A stretch of 64,000 bases of DNA, taken from assembly GCF_021502675.1 (NCBI RefSeq), contig NZ_JAKFHA010000003.1, positions 76,644-140,643 of the forward strand. Direction: 5' to 3'. Made by a program: the position numbers and the translations under genes. The stretch is from Yinghuangia soli. Lineage in GTDB: Bacteria > Actinomycetota > Actinomycetes > Streptomycetales > Streptomycetaceae. The notes under the pieces were generated by a model. That model had not been told where the DNA came from. It saw nothing but the letters and a program-made list of their open reading frames with translations, and did not search any database. Position 1 is the first letter of the stretch. The number at the start of each line of letters is the position of its first letter. Of this stretch, positions 17,730 through 27,635 are shown one piece after another.

Positions 17730-19144
17730 CAGTGGTGGAACCCGGCCCGGTCGGCGTCCGCGGGCACGCCCTGGGTCAGCCGGGCGAGCGAGCGCCGCAT
17801 GTCCTGGGCGAGCAGCGCGATCTCGTCCAGGCCCACGCCGTGCCGGATCAGGACCCGCTGGATGACGGTGTCCTCCTGGTTCGCGGGCAGCGGGTAGGCG
17901 GGTACCTGCCAGCCCCGCATGCGCAGTTGGTCGGACAGGTCGTACAGGCTGAAGCCGGCGTTCTCCGGGTCGGTGAGCTTGTACGAGACGGCCGGCAGCG
18001 CGCCGTTGCCGTCGTACAGCAGGGTGAACGGGCCCATCGCGGCGACTTCCCCGGCCAGGTACTGCGCGGTCTCGGCGCAGGCCTGCTGCACGCGCCGGTA
18101 GCCGCCGCGGCCCAAGCGCAGGAAGTTGTAGTACTGCGCGACGATCTCGCCACCGGGGCGGGAGAAGTTGAGGGCGAAGGTGGGGATGTCGCCGCCGAGG
18201 TAGTTCACCCGGAAGATCAGGTCTTCCGGCAGCAGGTCCGCGGTACGCCAGACGGCCCAGCCGACGCCGAGCGGCGCGAGGCCGTACTTGTGCCCGGAGG
18301 CATTGATGGACGCCACCCGCTCGAGGCGGAAGTCCCAGACCACGTCCGGGTGCAGGAACGGGGCGATGAAGCCGCCGCTGGCCGCGTCCACGTGGATCGG
18401 GATGTCCCAGCCCTTCTCGGCCTGGATCCGGTCCAGCTCGGCGGCGAACTCCTGGACGGGTTCGTAGTCGCAGGTGAAGGTGACGCCGAGGATGGCGACG
18501 ACGCCGATGGTGTTCTCGTCGACGTAGTCCTTCAGCTGGTGCGCGCGCAGGCCCGTCGCCCCCGCTTCCAGGGGGACCTGGCGCAGTTCGACGTCGAAGT
18601 AGCGGGCGAACTTGTCCCAGCAGATCTGCACCGGGCCGCAGACCAGGTTGGGCCGGTCCGCGGGCTTGCCCTCCTTGCGGCGGCGCTCGCGCCAGCGCCA
18701 TTTCAGGGCGAGGCCGCCCAGCATCGCGGCCTCGCTCGACCCGGTGGTCGAACAGCCCATCGCATTGGGCGAGTCCGCGCCGGTGGCCGGGGCGTGCCAC
18801 AGGTCGGCGAGGATGTTCACGCAGCGGGACTCGATCTCCGCGGTCTGCGGATACTCGTCCTTGTCGACCATGTTCTTGTCGAGGCACTCGTTCATCAGCC
18901 GGTGGACCTCGTCGTCCGCCCAGGTGGTGCAGAACGTCGCCAGGTTCTGGGCCGCGTTGCCGTCGAGCATCAGCTCGTTGTGGATGAGCGAGTACACCAC
19001 CTCGGGCGGCGCGTGCTCGTCCGGCATGCGGTACTTCGGCAGGACGTGCTTGCTGAGCGGCGACGTGAACAGGTCGGTGGCGCCGTCGCCGGCCTGACCT
19101 CCTGCAGTCGCGTCCTTGGTCTCGTGCAGGGCCACGGGCGTCAT
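17729..19144 (-). CDS. gadB: Glutamate decarboxylase, PLP-dependent, 471 aa
   Basis: Decarboxylates L-glutamate to GABA, consuming a proton. The PLP lysine is K286 in SINASGHKYGLAPLGVGW, with the preceding H285; D253 in HVDAASGGFIAPF contacts the pyridine nitrogen; GCSTTGSSEAAMLGGLALKW is the phosphate-binding region. The length and the N-terminus (PKYRMPDEHAPPEVVYSLIH) match bacterial GadA/GadB. It is the first gene of a two-gene operon with glutaminase. No GABA/glutamate antiporter gene is next to it. A 12-bp A/T palindrome sits 33 bases upstream. Confidence 0.96.
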   Translation of the reverse strand: MTPVALHETKDATAGGQAGDGATDLFTSPLSKHVLPKYRMPDEHAPPEVVYSLIHNELMLDGNAAQNLATFCTTWADDEVHRLMNECLDKNMVDKDEYPQTAEIESRCVNILADLWHAPATGADSPNAMGCSTTGSSEAAMLGGLALKWRWRERRRKEGKPADRPNLVCGPVQICWDKFARYFDVELRQVPLEAGATGLRAHQLKDYVDENTIGVVAILGVTFTCDYEPVQEFAAELDRIQAEKGWDIPIHVDAASGGFIAPFLHPDVVWDFRLERVASINASGHKYGLAPLGVGWAVWRTADLLPEDLIFRVNYLGGDIPTFALNFSRPGGEIVAQYYNFLRLGRGGYRRVQQACAETAQYLAGEVAAMGPFTLLYDGNGALPAVSYKLTDPENAGFSLYDLSDQLRMRGWQVPAYPLPANQEDTVIQRVLIRHGVGLDEIALLAQDMRRSLARLTQGVPADADRAGFHH

Positions 19145-19176
19145 CCTCCGACAGCAGGGAGCTGAGGTCTGGATAA

Positions 19177-19188
19177 CGATATATATCG
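19177..19188. promoter_or_regulatory. 12-bp palindrome upstream of gadB
   Basis: CGATATATATCG is a perfect palindrome and is conspicuous in 72% GC DNA. It lies 33 bases before the gadB start, in the position of a core promoter, so it may be an operator overlapping the -10 region. The binding protein is unknown. Confidence 0.5.
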
Positions 19189-19246
19189 GACAATTAGCCC
19201 ATAAGCGATGCGGCGCACCGGCGCTCAGGTGCCTTGGTACGGGCGG

Positions 19247-20149
19247 TCAGACCTGCGCGGACACCGGCCGCGGGTCCCGGTCCAGCTGCGACCACCAGCG
19301 GTCCGCCGCCTCGTGGCAGTCCAGCCAGGTGCGCACGAACACCTCCGCCGCCTGCCGCCCCGGCCAGTCGTCCGGCAGCAGCAGACCCGGCAGCCGCGGG
19401 TCCTTGTCGAACGTCAGGCGCCACGCGTGCACCAGGCGCGTCCGCAGGACGAACGCGTCCTCGTCGCCGTCCGCCCGGGCATCCGCGAAGCGCTCCAGGA
19501 AATCCGCGTGCAGCGGACGTACCGCATCCAAGTCCCAGGCCTGCGCGGCAAGTTCGCAGTCCGGACGGACGTCGCCCCCGGCACCGGGGCGCCCGTCGGC
19601 CGCCTCGCCGCCGGCGCCCGCGGTACGGCAGGTCAGCCACGTCGCGTGCGCGCCGAGGCCGAGTTCGTCGATCAGCTCGCGCAGCGCCCGCACCCCGCCC
19701 GCGTCCGCGGCGATCCACACACCCTGCCCCAGCGTCCCGAAGCCCTGGAACGCCAACTGCTCCTCGATCGCGGCCCGCTCGGTCCGCGCCGCGGCCGGGA
19801 TGCGGAGCATGAGCTGCTGCCAGGTCCCGTCCCACGGCGTCTCGGACATCGCCCGGCGCAGGCGCTCGGTCCAGCTCGCCAGCAGGCGGACCAGGCGCGG
19901 CGTCATCACCAGGCGCGTGAAGCGGCCGGCCGGCTCGGTGGCCAGCCAGCCCTCGTGGGTCAACCGGGTGATCGCGCGGCGGGCCGCGGTCTCCTCGACC
20001 CCGCAGGCCTGCAGCGCGTCCACGACCGCGGCCGACCACACCCGGTCGGCACCCGCGTAGCCGACGTACTCGCCGAGCACCGTGAGAAGCAGCGTGCGGG
20101 CGCTCGGGCTGCCGTCGCTGCGGCGGCGGGTACGCGGTGCGGTGGTCAT
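19247..20149 (-). CDS. PaaX-family transcriptional regulator, 300 aa
   Basis: The N-terminal winged helix fits PaaX: SARTLLLTVLGEYVGYAG, then CGVEETAARRAITRLTHEGW and the wing GRFTRLVMTPRLVRLLASW. The middle (WDGTWQQLMLRIPAAARTER; LAFQGFGTLGQGVWIAADAG) and C-terminal helices (RTRLVHAWRLTFDKDPRLPG, then LLPDDWPG) are diagnostic of the PaaX family, which represses phenylacetate and related catabolic operons in response to acyl-CoA. ATG 20149 is preferred; upstream codons do not look like protein. The gene is divergent from a monooxygenase/dehydrogenase pair, its probable target. Confidence 0.88.
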   Translation of the reverse strand: MTTAPRTRRRSDGSPSARTLLLTVLGEYVGYAGADRVWSAAVVDALQACGVEETAARRAITRLTHEGWLATEPAGRFTRLVMTPRLVRLLASWTERLRRAMSETPWDGTWQQLMLRIPAAARTERAAIEEQLAFQGFGTLGQGVWIAADAGGVRALRELIDELGLGAHATWLTCRTAGAGGEAADGRPGAGGDVRPDCELAAQAWDLDAVRPLHADFLERFADARADGDEDAFVLRTRLVHAWRLTFDKDPRLPGLLLPDDWPGRQAAEVFVRTWLDCHEAADRWWSQLDRDPRPVSAQV

Positions 20150-20243
20150 GTCGGTGCGGTCCCTTGCTCGTGGACGGGCGGGCGCGCGGGGGCTCGTAGA
20201 TGATCTCCGATCCGCGCCCACTTGTCAGCAGCCTCGCGGCAGC

Positions 20244-20363
20244 CGGACGACAGTCGGACGACAGCCGCCCGACGGCCGCCCGAAAGAGACTCGACGGACG
20301 CGAAGCGGCCCGTGCGGCCGGGCCCGGATGCCTCTTGACCCTTGCCGCCGTCAAGGGTAGGAC
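20244..20363 (+). promoter_or_regulatory. Promoter and candidate PaaX operator of the monooxygenase operon
   Basis: TTGACC (20335-20340) and TAGGAC (20358-20363) are spaced by 17 bases and form a sigma-70-like promoter. The inverted repeat ACCCTTG-N7-CAAGGGT (20338-20358) covers the space between them, a classic repressor position. Upstream, CGGACGACAG occurs twice with an 11-base period (20244-20253 and 20255-20264). The start codon at 20436 leaves a leader of about 65 bases. Confidence 0.55.
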
Positions 20364-20435
20364 ATAAGACAGCACACACGAATCTTGCGTCCAATGAGCC
20401 GATCCCGCGCCGCCCCAGAGCCGAGAGGTGTCCCC

Positions 20436-21758
20436 GTGACCGACGCCGCAGCACCCCAGAACCACGCCGCTCCCGGCGCCTCGCCCGCGTCCGCCGGGGA
20501 TACCGCACAGGCCGCGGAAGCCGCGCAGGCGGCACCGGTCCAGGGCCCCACCCGCTTCGGCACGTTCATCGCGCCCTACCACGGCATCGACGGCAACCCC
20601 ACCCTCCAGATACGCCGCGACCTCGACCTCGTCGCGCACCTCGACGACCTCGGCTTCGAAGAGGCCTGGATCGGCGAGCACCACAGCGCCGGCTACGAAA
20701 CCGTCGCCTCCCCCGAGGTGTTCATCGCCGCGGCCGCCGAGCGCACCCGCCGCATCCGCCTCGGCACCGGCGTCAACTCGCTGCCGTACCACCACCCGCT
20801 GGTCCTCGCCGACCGCATCGTGCAGCTCGACCACCAGTCGCAGGGCCGCGTCATGTTCGGTGCCGGTCCCGGCCAACTCGCCTCCGACGCCTTCATGATG
20901 GGCATCGACCCCATGCGCCAGCGCGGCATGATGGCCGAGGCCCTCGAAGCCGTCGTCGCACTGCTCCGCGGCGAGACGGTCACGATGAAGACCGACTGGT
21001 TCACCCTCGAAGAGGCCCGCCTCCACCTCGCGCCGTACCAGCGCGGCGGCATCGAGGTCGCGTGCGCCTCGACCATCTCCCCGTCCGGCTCGGTGCAGGC
21101 CGGCACGCACGGCCTCTCGCTCCTCTCGCTGGCCGCCTCCGACCCGTCCGGCTTCGAGGCGCTCGCCGGCAACTGGGACATCTACGCCAAGACCAGCGCC
21201 GCGCACGGCCACCCCGCCGACCGCGACAGCTGGCGCCTCGTCGTCCCCATGCACCTCGCGGACACCGAGGAAGAAGCCCGCCGCCAGGCCGAGTACGGCG
21301 TCCTCCACCTGGTCCGCTACATCGAAGGCCTGTCCGGCATGACGATGCCGTTCGGCAGCAGCGCCCGCGCCGCCGTCGAGCAGTGGACCGGGGCCGGCTT
21401 CCCCACCTTCGGCGTCGCCATGATCGGCACCCCCGCCGACGCCATCGCGCGCATCGAGGCGATGGCCGAGAAGTCCGGCGGCTTCGGCACCCTGCTGCTG
21501 CTCGACCTGCCCATCGCCGAACCGGCCGCCAAGCGCCGCAGCTACGAGCTGTTCGCCGAGTACGTCATCCCGCACTTCACCGGCGCCAACCGCCCCCGGC
21601 ACGCGTCGATGGCCTGGGCCAACCAGAACAGCGGCCGCTTCATCGGCGCGCTGCGCCAGGCCGTCGAGGCCGCGTTCGCCCAGCACCAGGCGGCCACCGG
21701 AGATGGCGCAGCCACCGGCGACGCCGCGGCCGACGCGCCGGCCCCCGCCGCCGGCTGA
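20436..21758 (+). CDS. Luciferase-like flavin-dependent monooxygenase, 440 aa
   Basis: A bacterial luciferase-type TIM-barrel enzyme: TRFGTFIAPYHGIDGNPTLQ, EEAWIGEHHSAGYETVASPE (the conserved EHH motif), IRLGTGVNSLPYHHPLVLAD, and QSQGRVMFGAGPG. The overall layout matches limonene 1,2-monooxygenase-like members that use reduced FMN and O2. The first 45 residues are Ala/Pro-rich and probably disordered. GTG 20436 is chosen because GAGAGG lies upstream; an ATG at 20394 is also possible. The enzyme is co-directional with an alcohol dehydrogenase, suggesting oxidation of a small hydrophobic substrate followed by alcohol oxidation. Confidence 0.9.
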   Translation: MTDAAAPQNHAAPGASPASAGDTAQAAEAAQAAPVQGPTRFGTFIAPYHGIDGNPTLQIRRDLDLVAHLDDLGFEEAWIGEHHSAGYETVASPEVFIAAAAERTRRIRLGTGVNSLPYHHPLVLADRIVQLDHQSQGRVMFGAGPGQLASDAFMMGIDPMRQRGMMAEALEAVVALLRGETVTMKTDWFTLEEARLHLAPYQRGGIEVACASTISPSGSVQAGTHGLSLLSLAASDPSGFEALAGNWDIYAKTSAAHGHPADRDSWRLVVPMHLADTEEEARRQAEYGVLHLVRYIEGLSGMTMPFGSSARAAVEQWTGAGFPTFGVAMIGTPADAIARIEAMAEKSGGFGTLLLLDLPIAEPAAKRRSYELFAEYVIPHFTGANRPRHASMAWANQNSGRFIGALRQAVEAAFAQHQAATGDGAATGDAAADAPAPAAG

Positions 21759-21800
21759 ACCGCCCGTACCCTCACACGACCAGGAAGAGAGGCCACCCCC

Positions 21801-22871
21801 ATGCGTGCAGCGGTCCTGCGCGGCGGTTCCTTCACCGTCGAGGACATCCCCGAGCCCACTCCCGGCCCCGGCCAGGTCCTCGTCGAGACCGCCGCCTGCG
21901 GCATCTGCGGCTCCGACCTGTCCGCGTACAAGCACACCGCGGAATTCCTGCAGGCCTCGATCGACTCCGAGACGCCGTCCTTCATCTTCGACCCGGACGC
22001 CGACCTCGTCATGGGCCACGAGCTCTCCGCCCGCGTGGTGCGCACCGGCCCCGGCGTCGAGGGCTTCGACGAGGGCCAGGTCGTCGTCGGGCTGCCGTGG
22101 GCGCTGGACGGCGGCGGCACGCTGCGCACCATCGGCTACTCGAACCAGTTCCCCGGCGGCTTCGGCGAGCGCATGGTCATGCAGGCCGCGGCCCTGGTGA
22201 AGGTCCCCGACCACGTCCCGGCCGCGGTCGCCGCGCTCACCGAGCCGCTCGCGGTCGGCTTCGGCAACGTGGCCCGCTCGGGCGCCGAGAAGGGCGGCGG
22301 CGCCATCGTCATCGGCGCCGGACCGATCGGCCTGGGCGCGGTCGGCGGCCTGATCGAGCGCGGCGTCGCCCCGGTCATCGTCTCCGAGCCGTCCCCGCGC
22401 CGCCGCGAACTCGCCCGCGCGTTCGGGGCGCACATCGTCGTCGACCCGGCCGAGCAGGACCCGTTCGCCGCGTGGCGCGAGGTCGCCGAGGCCGGCCAGC
22501 CGCTGACCGTCTTCGAATGCTCCGGCAAGGCCGGCATGTTCAACGACGTCCTCTACAAGGTGCCGCGCGGCGCCACCGTCATGCTGATCGGCGTCTGCAT
22601 GACGATGGACTCCTTCCGCCCGGTGGTCGGCATCTACAAGGACCTGACCGTCAAGATGTGCCTGACCTACCCGCCGGAGCAGTACCCGGCCACCCTGCAG
22701 CGCATCGCGGACGGCACGGTCGACGCCGCATCGCTGGTCACCGGCGAAGTCGGCTTCGGCGGCGTGGCCGCCGCGATCGACACGCTCGGCCGGCCCGACG
22801 ACCACGTCAAGGTCCTGGTCCGCCCGCACCTGGACGGCAGCGAGGTGCACGCCCCCGACCTGACCCGCTGA
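21801..22871 (+). CDS. Zinc-type medium-chain alcohol dehydrogenase, 356 aa
   Basis: MDR fold with catalytic zinc ligands in ACGICGSDLSAYK and VMGHELSARV, and the nucleotide-binding motif VIGAGPIGLGAVGGLIERG. The usual four-Cys structural zinc loop is missing: the sequence after MGHE runs straight to LPWALDGGGTLRTIGYSNQF. It therefore belongs to the single-zinc subgroup. An insertion of about 20 residues (HTAEFLQASIDSETPSFIFD) lies between the Cys and His ligands. It follows the monooxygenase by 42 bases, with an AGGAAGAGAGG ribosome site, and probably oxidises the alcohol made in the same pathway. Confidence 0.9.
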   Translation: MRAAVLRGGSFTVEDIPEPTPGPGQVLVETAACGICGSDLSAYKHTAEFLQASIDSETPSFIFDPDADLVMGHELSARVVRTGPGVEGFDEGQVVVGLPWALDGGGTLRTIGYSNQFPGGFGERMVMQAAALVKVPDHVPAAVAALTEPLAVGFGNVARSGAEKGGGAIVIGAGPIGLGAVGGLIERGVAPVIVSEPSPRRRELARAFGAHIVVDPAEQDPFAAWREVAEAGQPLTVFECSGKAGMFNDVLYKVPRGATVMLIGVCMTMDSFRPVVGIYKDLTVKMCLTYPPEQYPATLQRIADGTVDAASLVTGEVGFGGVAAAIDTLGRPDDHVKVLVRPHLDGSEVHAPDLTR

Positions 22872-22884
22872 ACCCCTGCTCGGC

Positions 22885-22920
22885 GACCGGCGCGCACGTG
22901 ATCATCCGTGCGCGCCGGTC
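22885..22920 (+). terminator. Terminator of the monooxygenase-dehydrogenase operon
   Basis: GACCGGCGCGCACG (22885-22898) pairs perfectly with CGTGCGCGCCGGTC (22907-22920) across an 8-base loop, 14 bases after the stop codon. Confidence 0.85.
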
Positions 22921-23156
22921 TGCGTCCGCGCACCTCGCGCGCCCCGCGCGGGATCCGGCACACCCCAATCACCGACACTAAGTAATCAATTCGCCACCCA
23001 TAGTCGCGAACGGGTGGGTACGCTGCTCCGAACAGCCGCATCCGCCCCCGGGGACACCATGAGTCACCCTTCGCACCACATGCCCCGTACCTCCCGCATG
23101 CGCACCGTATGCCGGCAGGACGACCCCACGCCGGCGTACCGCACGGAGGCCTCGGC

Positions 23157-23588
23157 ATGACCACGCTCCGCGATGCCACCCCGGCGTGCCGCTTCCAGAT
23201 CCCGCCGCACAACGCCGCGGTGCCGCAGGCGCGGCACGCGGTCGTCGACGTGGCGGCCGGCTGGGGCCTCCACCCGGACCACGAACGAGCCGACACCCTG
23301 CGGCTGATCGTCTCCGAACTGGTCACCAACGCGGTCAAGCACGCCGGCATGCTCTCCCCGCAGATCGACGTCGTCCTGCACCTCACCGAGGACGGCTGGC
23401 TGCGCCTCGGCGTGCACGACCGGCACCCCTTCCGCCCCAAGGCGCTCCTGGAGACCGTCGACGACGACAGCGGCCGCGGCCTGCTCATCGTCAAGCACCT
23501 GGTCGCCGAGTGCGGCGGCACCGCGGGCATCGAGCCGGATGCCGACCTGGGCGGCAAGACGGTCTGGGTGGCGGTGCCGCTGCCCTGA
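23157..23588 (+). CDS. HATPase-domain protein (anti-sigma-factor kinase-like), 143 aa
   Basis: A stand-alone GHKL ATPase domain like the many RsbW/SpoIIAB-type proteins of Streptomyces. The N box is LRLIVSELVTNAVKHAGMLS; VHDRHPF and GRGLLIVKHLVAECGGTAGI are the G1 and G2 boxes. It starts at ATG 23157 with GGAGG 7 bases upstream. No anti-sigma antagonist or sigma gene is adjacent, so its partner is unknown. Confidence 0.9.
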   Translation: MTTLRDATPACRFQIPPHNAAVPQARHAVVDVAAGWGLHPDHERADTLRLIVSELVTNAVKHAGMLSPQIDVVLHLTEDGWLRLGVHDRHPFRPKALLETVDDDSGRGLLIVKHLVAECGGTAGIEPDADLGGKTVWVAVPLP

Positions 23589-23812
23589 CCGGCAGCTGCG
23601 GGTTCCGGGTTTTCCGGGGTTCCACCCGGCAGGGGCCTGTTACCGGAGAGGGCAGCACCGAGCGCCCGCCGGACCACCGCGGTGCGCAGGTACTTCACGC
23701 TAAGTCGAACACCCGCCACTCCGCGGCCACTTCACCGGCGCATCACCCGTTCGGCCGACACGCCGTCCCGGGCTCGGCTCCGGGCCTGCGGCAATGTGGC
23801 ACGATCGATCGC

Positions 23813-24256
23813 GTGACCAGCAAAGCGGACGAGGCCCAGCGCCTGCGCGACCTCCGGCGGCTGCGCCGCATACGCGACCGGATCGACCGGGAGTACGCGC
23901 AGCCGCTCAACGTCGAGGCGCTCGCCCTCGGCGAGCACATGTCCGCCGGCCACCTCAGCCGCGAATTCAAGGCGGCCTACGGCGAATCGCCGTACAGCTA
24001 TCTCATGACCCGGCGCATCGAGCGGTCCATGACCCTGCTCCGCCGCGGCGACATGAGCGTGACCGACGTGTGCTTCGCGGTCGGCTGCCAGTCGCTGGGC
24101 ACCTTCAGCACCCGCTTCGCCGAACTGGTCGGCATGCCGCCGAGCGTCTACCAGAAGCAGCACGCGGACGCGACCGTGGGCATCCCGCCGTGCGTCGCGA
24201 AACAGGTCACCCGACCGGTCAGGAATCAAGAAGCACGGTCATCGGGCCGCGACTAG
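23813..24256 (+). CDS. AraC-family regulator, DNA-binding domain only, 147 aa
   Basis: The two AraC helix-turn-helix motifs fill the protein: NVEALALGEHMSAGHLSREF then AAYGESPYSYLMTRRIERSM, and MSVTDVCFAVGCQSLGTFST followed by FAELVGMPPSVY. There is no effector-binding domain, so it acts either constitutively or with a partner. The start is GTG 23813. The stop is 10 bases from the VOC gene, so the two form an operon; the regulator probably controls it. Confidence 0.9.
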   Translation: MTSKADEAQRLRDLRRLRRIRDRIDREYAQPLNVEALALGEHMSAGHLSREFKAAYGESPYSYLMTRRIERSMTLLRRGDMSVTDVCFAVGCQSLGTFSTRFAELVGMPPSVYQKQHADATVGIPPCVAKQVTRPVRNQEARSSGRD

Positions 24257-24266
24257 CGTGAGGCCC

Positions 24267-24677
24267 ATGGACATCAGCATTCACCAGAGCTTCCTCCCGC
24301 ACAACGACCCGGACGAGGCCTTGGCCTTCTACCGCGACGCGCTCGGCTTCGAGGTGCGCAACGACGTCGGCTACGAGGGCATGCGCTGGATCACCGTGGC
24401 GCCGCCCGGTTCCGACGCCCCCTCGATCGTGCTGCACCCGCCGGCCGCCGGCCCGGGCGCCACCGACGAGGAGCGCCGCATGATCAACGAGATGATGGCC
24501 AAGGGCACCTTCGCCAGCATCGTCCTGGCCACCGGGGACCTCGACGACACGTTCGACAAGCTCCAGGCGTCCGGTGCCGAGGTCGTCCAGGAGCCGATGG
24601 ACCAGCCGTACGGGGTCCGCGACTGCGCCTTCCGCGACCCCGCCGGGAACATGGTCCGCATCAAGCAGCTGGGCTGA
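24267..24677 (+). CDS. VOC (glyoxalase/bleomycin-resistance-like) protein, 136 aa
   Basis: Two beta-alpha-beta-beta-beta modules are visible: ISIHQSFLPHNDPDEALAFY with RDALGFEVRNDVGYEG, and FASIVLATGDLDDTFDKLQA with DCAFRDPAGNMVRIKQL. This is the standard vicinal-oxygen-chelate fold of small metal enzymes and antibiotic-binding proteins. It is co-transcribed with an AraC regulator and lies 109 bases ahead of a UvrA-like gene. Substrate unknown. Confidence 0.9.
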   Translation: MDISIHQSFLPHNDPDEALAFYRDALGFEVRNDVGYEGMRWITVAPPGSDAPSIVLHPPAAGPGATDEERRMINEMMAKGTFASIVLATGDLDDTFDKLQASGAEVVQEPMDQPYGVRDCAFRDPAGNMVRIKQLG

Positions 24678-24786
24678 GGCCCGCGGTACGGCGCGCCGCC
24701 CCGGCAAGGCCCGCGCCGTACCACCGCCGACCGCACGTGTACCGCCGCGCCACCGATCCACCGCCGCCGCATCCGGATGGAGAGTC

Positions 24787-27192
<2,406 letters not shown>

Positions 27193-27352
27193 GCGTGAGC
27201 GTGAGCGGTGGCGGCGATCGGGCGGGGAGCCCGCTTCGGTAACCACACCGCCTGCGGGGCCCGGGAGCGACAGGACCGGCAGGCCCGCACGCAGCCGGCC
27301 CGCCCGCTTGTTCGGCCCGGCGCCCGGCATGACTGTCCAGCGGTGCAACCGG

Positions 27353-27401
27353 CAGCGCCCCGGGGTGGACTGACCTGTCGTCAGCCCACCCCGGGGCGCT
27401 G
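27353..27401 (+). terminator. Long terminator hairpin after the UvrA-like gene
   Basis: CAGCGCCCCGGGGTGG (27353-27368) pairs perfectly with CCACCCCGGGGCGCTG (27386-27401). The loop itself holds CTGAC...GTCAG, so the stem continues after one mismatch. It isolates the gene from the cobalamin leader downstream. Confidence 0.85.
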
Positions 27402-27464
27402 TTGCGTGCGGCAGCCAGGGGGTCGGTGGCCGTCCGTACTTCCCGCATGCCATGCTGGCGCTGC

Positions 27465-27596
27465 TGTGCGACGGCGAAACCGAGGAAACCGGTGTGAATC
27501 CGGTGCGGTCCCGCCACTGTGAGCCGCGACGCCGCTCTTTCCGGAAAACGCCGGAGGGAGAGGTGATCCGGGAGCCAGAGACTCGCGTCGTCGCCA
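27465..27596 (+). ncRNA. Cobalamin (adenosylcobalamin-class) riboswitch
   Basis: The core is unmistakable: GAGGAAACCGGTGTGAATCC then GGTGCGGTCCCGCCACTGTG (the B12 box with its L5 and J elements) and the 3' GGGAGCCAGAGACTCGCG. P1 can form between GCGACGGCGA (27468-27477) and TCGCGTCGTCGC (27583-27594). Downstream, GCCACC (27593-27598) can pair with GGTGGC (27635-27640), which covers the GTG start of the next gene; because GCCACC overlaps the end of P1, this would couple ligand binding to translation. It should lower expression of the following two genes when cobalamin is abundant. Confidence 0.95.
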
Positions 27597-27635
27597 CCTC
27601 GACACCACCGGGGCGGATTTCCCCGAGAGAGGCAG

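Noticed and set aside
16731-19193. Single 820-codon frame that seems to fuse a protein to glutaminase
   Set aside because: The upstream part is a shadow of gadB in the wrong frame; the glutaminase starts at ATG 17729 with TGATG coupling.
19194-22850. Minus-strand frame of 1,218 codons across the PaaX gene and the monooxygenase-dehydrogenase operon
   Set aside because: It is a Gly/Ala/Asp-rich shadow. True genes with domains lie in other frames.
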